Assembly (NCBI GenBank): GCA_001805165.1
Contig: MHEI01000073.1
Coordinates: forward strand, 40,696-45,964
Source: Nitrospirae bacterium RBG_16_43_11
GTDB taxonomy: Bacteria > Nitrospirota > 9FT-COMBO-42-15 > HDB-SIOI813
DNA: 5,269 bases
Reading direction: 5' to 3'
Positions 1-5,269 of this stretch are shown in pieces. A program made the position numbers and the translations under genes. Each line of letters starts with the position of its first letter. The first letter of the stretch is position 1. A model generated the notes under the pieces. The model did not search any database and had not been told where the DNA came from. It was given only the letters and a program-made list of their open reading frames with translations.

Positions 1-1
1 C

Positions 2-262
2 AGCGAAAGCTCACCGGATTTTAGCGCCGGTAAGCCGGAGCCAATGGCAGATTCCTTCGAGCCGATGATGTTTGCAACAGGAGCTCTGCCGGCCTACTTT
101 ACAAACAGCTCGACTGCTGCACGTCTGCTTCCGAAGGCAAAAGTAGGAGGAACGGTATACAACACAATACCGTCTAATATTGCACCATCCTTCTATGATA
201 AGCCATCGGGTTCTAACAGTGACCATGGACCAAGCAGTCTTGATCCGAGGTCTCGCAGGTAA
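2..262 (+). CDS. 3' end of an unrecognised gene (partial, start outside window)
   Basis: This is an open frame running in from the left edge (first full codon at base 2) and ending at TAA 260-262, about 86 residues. I do not recognise the family. The visible tail is rich in Pro, Ser, Ala and Gly, with a moderately hydrophobic middle (FATGALPAYF) and a basic end (DPRSRR). No cysteine, transmembrane segment or catalytic motif is visible. It is the only + frame open through this stretch, since the other two contain stops. A strong intrinsic terminator begins 49 bases after the stop, as expected at the end of a transcription unit. An in-frame ATG occurs at base 44, but the frame is open upstream of it, so I treat the gene as truncated by the window. 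By direct count 67 of the first 120 bases are G or C, clearly richer than the next gene. It could be the tail of a secreted or surface protein, but that is a guess. Confidence 0.55.
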   Translation, partial: SESSPDFSAGKPEPMADSFEPMMFATGALPAYFTNSSTAARLLPKAKVGGTVYNTIPSNIAPSFYDKPSGSNSDHGPSSLDPRSRR

Positions 263-310
263 TGAATACCCGGCTTCTTCCTTTCAACTAAGGTAGAGAA
301 GGGATTATGA

Positions 311-341
311 GGGCGTGGGGGTAGATCCCCACGCCCTTTTT
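311..341 (+). terminator. Strong rho-independent terminator
   Basis: A perfect 10-bp stem, GGGCGTGGGG (311-320) with CCCCACGCCC (327-336), closes a 6-nt loop (GTAGAT) and is followed directly by five T residues (337-341). This is a textbook intrinsic terminator. It ends the transcript of the upstream partial gene and insulates the metalloprotease gene. There is no matching A-tract on the left arm, so it should act mainly in the + direction. Confidence 0.93.
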
Positions 342-359
342 ATTGTGGAGAAAAGTCTT

Positions 360-389
360 TTGTCATCTGACATTAAATGTTAATATAGT
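360..389 (+). promoter_or_regulatory. Candidate sigma70-type promoter for the metalloprotease gene
   Basis: A -35-like TTGTCA (360-365, five of six consensus bases) is followed after 18 bp by TATAGT (384-389, five of six). An alternative -10, TAATAT at 381-386, would leave a 15-bp spacer. It lies between the upstream terminator and the ATG at 399, where a promoter is needed. Transcription would start near 396, leaving almost no leader. This agrees with the lack of any Shine-Dalgarno before 399. Two short inverted repeats overlap the element (361-372 and 370-380). The region is AT-rich, so chance matches are possible. Confidence 0.45.
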
Positions 390-398
390 GCATATCCT

Positions 399-2495
399 AT
401 GTCTTACCGTCATATTACTTTCTATTTGTTCATCTTTTTATATCTGTCTATTCCTGTTATATCATCTGGAGAGATTAACCGGCATATTAATTCCGTAAAT
501 CTTACTACAGAAGAAAGCGCAGTTTTGAATCAGCTTGAATCTATCTTTAACAACAAACTCAGTGACATTACCCTGCCACGGAATAGTTCAGATGCTTATC
601 TCATGCAGGATGCAACAATGATGGTTATGGACATAAGGAAGAGATGGGATGAATGGAGTCCTGCATTCAGAGAAATTTCAGGAAAATATTTCCTCTCAAA
701 GTCATCAGCAATGGATGATCAATCAATATCCGGGACATTGATGCGGAGCGCAAAAACCGTCAGGGAAAATCACAAACTTCCAAACTGGGTTGAGACTGAA
801 CATTTCAATATAGAATGGGGAAATGATATCGGCGATATTGACAACGGGTTACATTCAGACAGGATATTATCATGCTCTAACACATTTTATGATGGTACAG
901 CATGTATGGGTATTCCGGATATTGTAGACAAATGGGCGGATTATTTTGAAGAGGTCCGGACTATTGAGACAGGACAGCTTGGCTATATAAAACCTTTCGG
1001 GACTGAGACTTTCTTATATGATATATATATTGCAAATACAAAAGATAATATAACTAATAATGATGATGATTTAACCCCTACCTTAAGTTATAATTATTTG
1101 GGTTTGACCATAACATATTGTGATAATGACAGGTTTAATATATGTAAGGATGACAATACACCGGAGGCATATTCTTACATAGTAGTGAACAGGTCTTATT
1201 CAAGTGAAGATGTGATGAAAATTACTGCTGCTCATGAATTTTTCCATGCCATACAGTTCAGTTATCCATCAATAGATTTATGGTGGTTTACCCCTGATAA
1301 TCACTGGTGGATAGAGGCAACAGCTACATGGGTGGAGGAAATGGTTTATGATGAAATTAACCATTATTACCCCAGAGTCCGGTACTGGCTTCAAAACCCG
1401 GAACTCTCACTGAAGAATTCCGGCACTTCATATTCAGGCCATGAATATGGTGATGTTATCTTTATTCTCTACCTGACAGATGTATACTTGCATAACAAAG
1501 ATTTTGTCAGAGATGTATGGGAGAGTGAAATCAGCGGTATTGATGCCTTTAATACTGTTCTGGGTACAGACAAATATGACAATCGTGATTTTGAATCTGT
1601 ATTCAAAGGTTTTGTAGCTTTAAATGCTGTAGCTGATATAGGTCAACAAACAGGAGGTTATGAGGAAGGCGAACAATACGGGAGGGCTGCAGTTACGAAG
1701 AAACATATTGTCTATCCGGCGACATCATCTGTATCCGATAGTGATGCACCCCATGAGCTTGGTTCCAATTATATCCAGTTTATTCCCCCTGCTAATGATG
1801 ACAATACACTTACGATTGAGTTCAACGGTGCGGATAATATCAATTGGGCAACAATGGTTGTTAAAGTAAGAAGTGATGGAATGGGATTTGAGAGAGAAGA
1901 TTTAATAGTTGACCCGGTATTAAAATCAGGGTGTAATTATATAGAAGGGTTTGGAACTGTTTATAATGAGATATTCCTTGTTGCTTCAGTGTTTCTTGAG
2001 CCAGACCTTGTTGATACGGCTCCATACAACTACAAGGCAACTCTTGGGAGCAACTGTCCGGAAACTCCTATTCAGGCATATTCTGTGTCCGAGGATGTGG
2101 GCGTAACTGATGTTAATGGTGATAAAACTGATAAACGGTGTTTCATAGCAACTGTCGCATTTGGTTCTTCTGACTCACCATTTGTCGGGATTCTCAGGGA
2201 TTTCAGGGACCAATACCTCCTGACTAACAGTCCTGGACGCGGGTTTGTCACAATGTATTATTCAATCAGCCCATCTATTGCATACTTTTTAGAACAGCAT
2301 CCACCTTCCCCGATAATTGTACGGTATGCCCTTTTCCCTGTGATTGGTATAGCATTTCTATTACTTAATACCACCTTCCTTGGTAAAACGATATTAGCAG
2401 CCTTTATTTTAACTATCTTAAGCCTAACTGCTTATAACGCCTTGATAAAAGGCTATCAGTCAAGCGTTCAAATAATCAAACATTCCAATAATTGA
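399..2495 (+). CDS. Secreted MXAN_6640-type putative zinc metalloprotease with CFI-box C-terminus
   Basis: This is a 698-residue exported protein, probably a zinc-dependent peptidase acting outside the cytoplasm. Residues 1-24 look like a signal peptide (basic R4/H5, hydrophobic 6-21, possible cut after SSG 22-24). The likely catalytic motif is HEFFH at 279-283 in AAHEFFHAIQF, followed by WWIEATATWVEE (303-314), where E306 could be the third zinc ligand as in gluzincins. A later HEYGD (348-352) also fits my recollection of the MXAN_6640 family. Six cysteines outside the C-terminal box (159, 169, 241, 249, 512, 553) could form disulfides in an oxidising compartment. Residues 455-550 look beta-rich. 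The C-terminus has a CFI box at C581 and two hydrophobic segments (about 643-660 and 664-681). The ATG at 399 was chosen because it includes the signal peptide, although no Shine-Dalgarno precedes it. It appears to be its own transcription unit. Substrate is unknown and activity is inferred from motifs only. Confidence 0.85.
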   Translation: MSYRHITFYLFIFLYLSIPVISSGEINRHINSVNLTTEESAVLNQLESIFNNKLSDITLPRNSSDAYLMQDATMMVMDIRKRWDEWSPAFREISGKYFLSKSSAMDDQSISGTLMRSAKTVRENHKLPNWVETEHFNIEWGNDIGDIDNGLHSDRILSCSNTFYDGTACMGIPDIVDKWADYFEEVRTIETGQLGYIKPFGTETFLYDIYIANTKDNITNNDDDLTPTLSYNYLGLTITYCDNDRFNICKDDNTPEAYSYIVVNRSYSSEDVMKITAAHEFFHAIQFSYPSIDLWWFTPDNHWWIEATATWVEEMVYDEINHYYPRVRYWLQNPELSLKNSGTSYSGHEYGDVIFILYLTDVYLHNKDFVRDVWESEISGIDAFNTVLGTDKYDNRDFESVFKGFVALNAVADIGQQTGGYEEGEQYGRAAVTKKHIVYPATSSVSDSDAPHELGSNYIQFIPPANDDNTLTIEFNGADNINWATMVVKVRSDGMGFEREDLIVDPVLKSGCNYIEGFGTVYNEIFLVASVFLEPDLVDTAPYNYKATLGSNCPETPIQAYSVSEDVGVTDVNGDKTDKRCFIATVAFGSSDSPFVGILRDFRDQYLLTNSPGRGFVTMYYSISPSIAYFLEQHPPSPIIVRYALFPVIGIAFLLLNTTFLGKTILAAFILTILSLTAYNALIKGYQSSVQIIKHSNN
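2139..2492 (+). other. CFI-box C-terminal domain of the metalloprotease (putative surface sorting/anchoring)
   Basis: This part encodes residues 581-698. It opens with CFIATVAFGS, then LRDFRDQYLL (599-608), GRGFV (613-617) and YYSISPSIA (620-628), and ends in two hydrophobic stretches. The order Cys-Phe-Ile-Ala-Thr, then LRxFRDxxLL, then YYxxSPxIA, then transmembrane matches the CFI-box C-terminal domain seen at the ends of unrelated exported proteins in several Gram-negative phyla. That recurrence has led to its description as a sorting or anchoring signal. The role of Cys581 (processing or lipid/thioester attachment) is not shown by sequence. Here the tail after the second hydrophobic segment is basic (K684, K695), consistent with a stop-transfer end in the cytoplasm. 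Confidence 0.72.
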
Positions 2496-2520
2496 CAAAT
2501 AAACATCAATTCTGTATAAT
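2492..2520 (+). promoter_or_regulatory. Consensus sigma70 promoter of the yceD-rpmF-plsX-fabH operon
   Basis: A perfect -35 hexamer TTGACA (2492-2497) and a perfect -10 hexamer TATAAT (2515-2520) are separated by the optimal 17 bp. The stop codon of the metalloprotease gene (TGA 2493-2495) lies inside the -35 box. Transcription should start near 2526-2527, giving a leader of about 53 nt before the ATG at 2580. The leader holds an 8-bp palindrome, TTCATGAA (2531-2538), and a weak 5-bp hairpin (TTCTC 2549-2553 with GAGAA 2561-2565) just upstream of the ribosome binding site. Such a close match suggests strong, housekeeping-level expression. Confidence 0.88.
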
Positions 2521-2579
2521 GCAAAATTCGTTCATGAAGGTTATATTATTCTCTTCCGGCGAGAACGGGTGATACTCCT

Positions 2580-3095
2580 ATGAAGATAATAGTAAGCAAG
2601 ATCCCGGATGAAGGTGTTGAAATTCATAGCATTGAAACTTCCAGGAGTTTAGGCATTACACCATCGGATTTGATATTGGATGGTGATGTTCATATAGATG
2701 CAATGGTTAGCCGGCAGGGGAGGGTATTCTTTGTAGATGCTGCTCTCAGGACCGCCTTACATATTAACTGCAGCCGTTGTGCAGGTGAATTCTCATATGC
2801 TGTTGACACACAATTTCATTGTCAGGAAGAACCTGTAAAAAAAACTGATCTGGAGTTGGATGTCCCACTCCAGAAGGGAGATATGGATATAGACAAGTAT
2901 GCCGGGGATGAAGTTGAATTAAATAACCTGTTCAGAGAGCAGGTAATACTGGCAATGCCCATGCATCCTTTATGTAAAACAGATTGTCTTGGTCTTTGTC
3001 CGAAGTGTGGACAGAATTTAAATATAAAAAAGTGTGATTGCAGGGAAGAAGAAGTTAATAATCCCTTCAGTGTAATAAAAAAACTATTCGAATAA
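2580..3095 (+). CDS. YceD/DUF177 family protein (23S rRNA accumulation)
   Basis: This is a 171-residue cytoplasmic protein of the DUF177 (YceD) family, which is known from plant and E. coli work to support 23S rRNA accumulation, hence large-subunit assembly. Visible marks are CSRC at 64-67 in the family pattern C-x-R-C-x-x-x-F, an acidic middle (90-115), then ELNNLFREQVILAMPMHPLC (113-132), and a cysteine-rich end with C132, C136, C140, C143, C152 and C154. The segment CLGLCPKCGQNLN is typical of the longer, zinc-binding-looking members; metal binding here is inferred. The start is supported by GGTGAT (2568-2573), which can pair with the 16S rRNA tail 6 nt before the ATG. It is the first gene after a consensus promoter and lies 13 nt upstream of rpmF, the usual neighbour of this family. 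The symbol yceD is left off because the E. coli protein lacks this full cysteine set, as far as I recall. Confidence 0.9.
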   Translation: MKIIVSKIPDEGVEIHSIETSRSLGITPSDLILDGDVHIDAMVSRQGRVFFVDAALRTALHINCSRCAGEFSYAVDTQFHCQEEPVKKTDLELDVPLQKGDMDIDKYAGDEVELNNLFREQVILAMPMHPLCKTDCLGLCPKCGQNLNIKKCDCREEEVNNPFSVIKKLFE

Positions 3096-3100
3096 GGAGA
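3093..3100 (+). promoter_or_regulatory. Shine-Dalgarno of rpmF fused to the upstream stop codon
   Basis: TAAGGAGA contains the TAA stop of the DUF177 gene (3093-3095) as the first bases of a strong Shine-Dalgarno, with 8 nt to the rpmF ATG at 3109. Ribosomes ending on the first gene sit directly on the next initiation site, which suggests coupled translation. It also fixes the rpmF start. Confidence 0.85.
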
Positions 3101-3108
3101 ATAATAAA

Positions 3109-3291
3109 ATGCCTAATCCAAAACACAAAATATCAAAATCCAGGGGAGGCATGAGAAGATCGCATAAAAAGCTAACCATGCCAGGTTATGTCCAGTGCCC
3201 GGAGTGTCGCGAATCTAAATTATCTCACCATGTATGTCCCAACTGCGGAACATATAAGGGACGCGAAGTAATAACTGTTGTAGAGAAATAA
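3109..3291 (+). CDS. rpmF: 50S ribosomal protein L32 (zinc-ribbon type)
   Basis: This is a 60-residue bL32, the normal length, and a structural component of the large ribosomal subunit. The basic N-terminus (PNPKHKISKSRGGMRRSHKKL, residues 2-22) aligns without gaps to the common form beginning MAVPKRKTSKSR. Two cysteine pairs, C30/C33 (CPEC) and C43/C46 (CPNC), form the zinc ribbon, so this is the C+ (zinc-binding) version rather than the cysteine-free paralogue some bacteria use under zinc shortage. The residues after the initiator (Pro-Asn instead of the usual Ala-Val or Ala-His) are slightly unusual; Pro at position 2 still permits Met removal. It lies 13 nt after the DUF177 gene and 16 nt before plsX, the classic order. 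Identification is secure. Confidence 0.98.
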   Translation: MPNPKHKISKSRGGMRRSHKKLTMPGYVQCPECRESKLSHHVCPNCGTYKGREVITVVEK

Positions 3292-3307
3292 GCGGCAGGA
3301 AATCAGT

Positions 3308-4324
3308 ATGAGGATTGCTTTAGATGCTATGGGGGGAGACAGCTCTCCGGCAACAGAAGTTGAGGGTGCGGTCTTAGCAGTAAGAGAGTATAATACAGAA
3401 GTAATCCTTGTCGGGGATGAAAAATTACTCAGGAGTGAACTTCATAAGCACAGCGCTTCCGGTTTACCCATAACTATCTGTCATGCATCACAACGTGTAG
3501 AAATGCATGAGAGTCCTGTATCTGTCCTTCGTAAAAAAAAAGATGCATCAATAATAGTTGCTACAAATCTGGTTCGTGACGGAAAGGCGTCTGCTGTTGT
3601 TAGTGCAGGTCATACCGGCGCGACTATGGCAGCATCGCTATTTATATTGGGGCCTGTAAAAGGTGTTGAAAGACCTGCAATTGCTACGATCCTGCCAACA
3701 CTTGAAGGCGTTGCAATTATGCTTGATGTTGGCGCAAACGTTGATTGTAAACCTAAACATCTTTTTCAATTTGCTATAATGGGGCATGCATATGCGGTAA
3801 AGATGCTGCAAAAGGAGAACCCCAGAATAGGTTTGTTGAGCATAGGTGAAGAGGACACTAAAGGTAATGTTCTTACTAAGGAAACATTCAAATATCTCAG
3901 GAACAGCCCCCTCAATTTTATAGGTAATGTGGAAGGAAACGATGTTTATAGCGGCAGCGCTGATGTCATAGTATGTGATGGATTCACAGGTAATGTTGCT
4001 CTCAAGATAAGTGAAGCTGTAGCAGAGACGATGGGGAAATTGTTGTCACGTGAAATCAGAAGATCTGTCATAGGAAAGATAGGATATCTTTTATTGAAGT
4101 CTGCATTTGCTTCTTTTAAGAAAAAGGTTGATTATGCGGAGTACGGTGGTGCACCATTGCTGGGTGTAAACGGCGTCAGTATAATATGTCATGGACGTTC
4201 CAATCCAAAGGCAATTAAAAACGCAATAGGAATGTCAGTCAAATTTACAGAAGTGCAGACTATACAGTATCTGCAAAAAGATGTCTCAGAGTTAATGATG
4301 TTCTTTAAGGAGGATATGGATTAG
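3308..4324 (+). CDS. plsX: Phosphate acyltransferase PlsX (acyl-ACP:phosphate)
   Basis: PlsX converts acyl-ACP plus phosphate to acyl-phosphate, the donor used by PlsY to acylate glycerol-3-phosphate at the start of phospholipid synthesis. It is a peripheral membrane enzyme. At 338 residues it has the family's usual length. Family motifs appear in order: DAMGGDSSP (6-14), RVEMHESPVSVLRKKKDASI (63-82), SAGHTGA (99-105), ERPAIATILP (121-130), MLDVGANVDCKP (138-149), LLSIGEEDTKGN (176-187), NVEGNDVYSG (207-216), VCDGFTGNVALK (222-233) and YGGAPLLGVNG (279-289). Residues 250-275 are basic and hydrophobic and may form the membrane-contacting helix (inference). The third position of the SAG motif is His rather than the common Asn. 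AGGAAA (3297-3302) sits 5 nt before the ATG. Nine A residues in a row at 3533-3541 encode the Lys triplet of RKKKD. The stop is 1 nt from fabH. Confidence 0.98.
   Translation: MRIALDAMGGDSSPATEVEGAVLAVREYNTEVILVGDEKLLRSELHKHSASGLPITICHASQRVEMHESPVSVLRKKKDASIIVATNLVRDGKASAVVSAGHTGATMAASLFILGPVKGVERPAIATILPTLEGVAIMLDVGANVDCKPKHLFQFAIMGHAYAVKMLQKENPRIGLLSIGEEDTKGNVLTKETFKYLRNSPLNFIGNVEGNDVYSGSADVIVCDGFTGNVALKISEAVAETMGKLLSREIRRSVIGKIGYLLLKSAFASFKKKVDYAEYGGAPLLGVNGVSIICHGRSNPKAIKNAIGMSVKFTEVQTIQYLQKDVSELMMFFKEDMD
4306..4313 (+). promoter_or_regulatory. Shine-Dalgarno for fabH inside the end of plsX
   Basis: TAAGGAGG is a full-strength ribosome binding site located within the last codons of plsX. 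The ATG taken as the fabH start (4326) is 12 nt downstream, longer than the usual 5-9. The nearer ATG at 4316 is in the plsX frame and too close. An in-frame ATT at 4320 would have ideal spacing of 6 nt but is a very rare start codon, so the ATG at 4326 is preferred. Confidence 0.8.
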
Positions 4325-4325
4325 C

Positions 4326-5269
4326 ATGGTTGTCCGCTCACGTATTATTGGAACAGGTTCTTACCTTCCTTCAACTGTTCTTTCGAATAAAGACTTAGAG
4401 AAGATGGTTGATACGTCACATGAATGGATAGTGGGAAGAACAGGTATCAGCGAGAGACGGATTGCATCTAAGGATGAAGCGGCTTCTGACCTGGCATTTT
4501 ATGCTGCAGAAAAGGCAATAAAAGATGCCGGTGTCAAAACTGAAGATATTGATTTCATTATTGTTGCAACAGTTACGCCGGATATGTTGTTTCCATCCAC
4601 AGCCTGCCTTGTGCAGCAGAGGCTGGGTGCAAAAGGTGTTTTTGCCTTTGATCTGTCTGCAGCTTGTTCAGGTTTTATTTATGCACTTTCTGTTGCTGAC
4701 CAGTACATCAGGTCGGGTCTTTACCGCACCGGACTCGTTATAGGCTCTGACGTCTTTTCCAGGATGATAGACTGGTCGGATAGAAACACATGTGTACTCT
4801 TCGGAGATGGGGCAGGCGCGGTTATACTTCAGGCTGATGGCAGCGGAAGGGGTATTGTATCAACGCATCTGTATTCTGACGGGACATATTGGGACATGCT
4901 TTATGTCCCTGGTGGAGGGTCGCGTATTCCGCCCGGAGAGGATATGATAAACAACAAGTTACAATATGTTAAGATGCGGGGTAACGAAACCTTCAAGGTT
5001 GCTGTAAATACTATGTGTGATTCTATTAATGAGGCATTAAAGAGTAACGGACTCACAGCTAATGATATAAAACTATTTATTCCACATCAGGCAAACCTGA
5101 GGATAATACAGGCTATTGGAAAAAAGCTTAATGTTCCAATGGAACGATTCATGATAAATCTGGACAAATATGGGAATACCTCTGCGGCTTCTATCCCTAT
5201 TGCACTGGATGAGGCGATTAGAGAAGAAAGAATATCTGAGGGAGACAATATTTTACTGGAGGCATTTGG
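4326..5269 (+). CDS. fabH: Beta-ketoacyl-ACP synthase III FabH (3' end beyond window)
   Basis: FabH starts type II fatty-acid synthesis by condensing acetyl-CoA with malonyl-ACP to give acetoacetyl-ACP in the cytoplasm. The frame is open to the last base: 314 full codons are present and roughly 10-15 residues are missing after LLEAFG. The catalytic triad is complete: Cys114 (SAACSGF), His254 (PHQAN) and Asn284 (YGNTSAAS), equivalent to C112, H244 and N274 of the E. coli enzyme. Trp34 and Arg38 (EWIVGRTG), which flank the CoA site, are kept; Gly37 replaces the E. coli Thr. Phe89, matching E. coli Phe87, suggests preference for the short acetyl primer over branched primers (inference). FGDGAGAV (159-166) is the usual core motif. 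A segment near 195-212 is about eight residues longer than in E. coli. The ATG lies 1 nt after the plsX stop, implying translational coupling. Further fab genes (fabD, fabG, acpP) commonly follow and may lie to the right. Confidence 0.97.
   Translation, partial: MVVRSRIIGTGSYLPSTVLSNKDLEKMVDTSHEWIVGRTGISERRIASKDEAASDLAFYAAEKAIKDAGVKTEDIDFIIVATVTPDMLFPSTACLVQQRLGAKGVFAFDLSAACSGFIYALSVADQYIRSGLYRTGLVIGSDVFSRMIDWSDRNTCVLFGDGAGAVILQADGSGRGIVSTHLYSDGTYWDMLYVPGGGSRIPPGEDMINNKLQYVKMRGNETFKVAVNTMCDSINEALKSNGLTANDIKLFIPHQANLRIIQAIGKKLNVPMERFMINLDKYGNTSAASIPIALDEAIREERISEGDNILLEAF

Noticed and set aside
44..46. ATG at 44 as the true start of the first gene
   Set aside because: The frame is open to the window edge and no Shine-Dalgarno with good spacing precedes this ATG, so a truncated longer gene is more likely.
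11..226. Minus-strand open frame of 71 codons
   Set aside because: Its product is rich in Arg, Cys and Trp with no domain-like pattern, and it lies opposite the frame that ends just before a + strand terminator. It looks like a chance reverse-strand frame.
1660..1869. Second + strand open frame within the metalloprotease gene
   Set aside because: It lies wholly inside the protease in another frame, has no independent ribosome site, and has no recognisable content.
2439..2453. GCCTT-gataa-AAGGC inverted repeat near the end of the protease gene, considered as a terminator
   Set aside because: The stem is only 5 bp, lies inside the coding sequence, and has no T-tract after it.
4525..4743. + strand open frame inside fabH
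   Set aside because: It overlaps the catalytic-cysteine region of fabH out of frame; the fabH frame carries all the conserved motifs.
1..5269. CRISPR, tRNA/rRNA, insertion sequence, prophage or defence system
   Set aside because: No repeat-spacer pattern, cloverleaf, terminal inverted repeats with a transposase, or known defence motif is visible on either strand.

Overview
This window is bacterial chromosome of moderate to low G+C content, with every supported gene on the + strand. The set DUF177 (YceD) - rpmF - plsX - fabH is a conserved housekeeping cluster of many bacteria. It lies beside a secreted HExxH protein of the MXAN_6640 type that carries a C-terminal CFI box. That pairing, together with a zinc-ribbon L32, suggests a Nitrospirota- or Desulfobacterota/Myxococcota-like organism. 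This placement is a weak inference; no rRNA or other direct taxonomic marker is present.

Layout. (1) Bases 2-262 hold the 3' end of an unrecognised, relatively GC-rich gene. It is closed by a strong intrinsic terminator at 311-341. (2) A short intergenic stretch (342-398) holds a candidate sigma70-type promoter with overlapping inverted repeats. It leads into a 698-residue exported putative metalloprotease (399-2495). That protein has a signal peptide, an HEFFH zinc motif, a downstream EATATW glutamate segment, and a CFI-box/transmembrane C-terminus. (3) A consensus sigma70 promoter (TTGACA, 17 bp, TATAAT at 2492-2520) overlaps the protease stop codon. It drives a tightly packed operon: DUF177/YceD (2580-3095), rpmF (3109-3291), plsX (3308-4324) and fabH (4326 to the window end, cut before its last residues).

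How the genes fit together. The operon joins ribosome assembly to lipid synthesis. The YceD-family protein is linked to 23S rRNA accumulation, and L32 is a 50S protein. PlsX makes acyl-phosphate for phospholipid synthesis, and FabH starts each fatty-acid chain. Gaps of 13, 16 and 1 nt and a Shine-Dalgarno before each start support co-transcription. The protease appears to be a separate unit. It has its own promoter and no obvious terminator, so some read-through into the operon is possible.

Novelty. No CRISPR array, tRNA, rRNA, insertion sequence, toxin-antitoxin or phage signature is visible. The rpmF-plsX-fabH part is ordinary. The parts worth a second look are the CFI-box metalloprotease, its possibly near-leaderless promoter with overlapping dyads, and the unidentified GC-richer fragment at the left edge.
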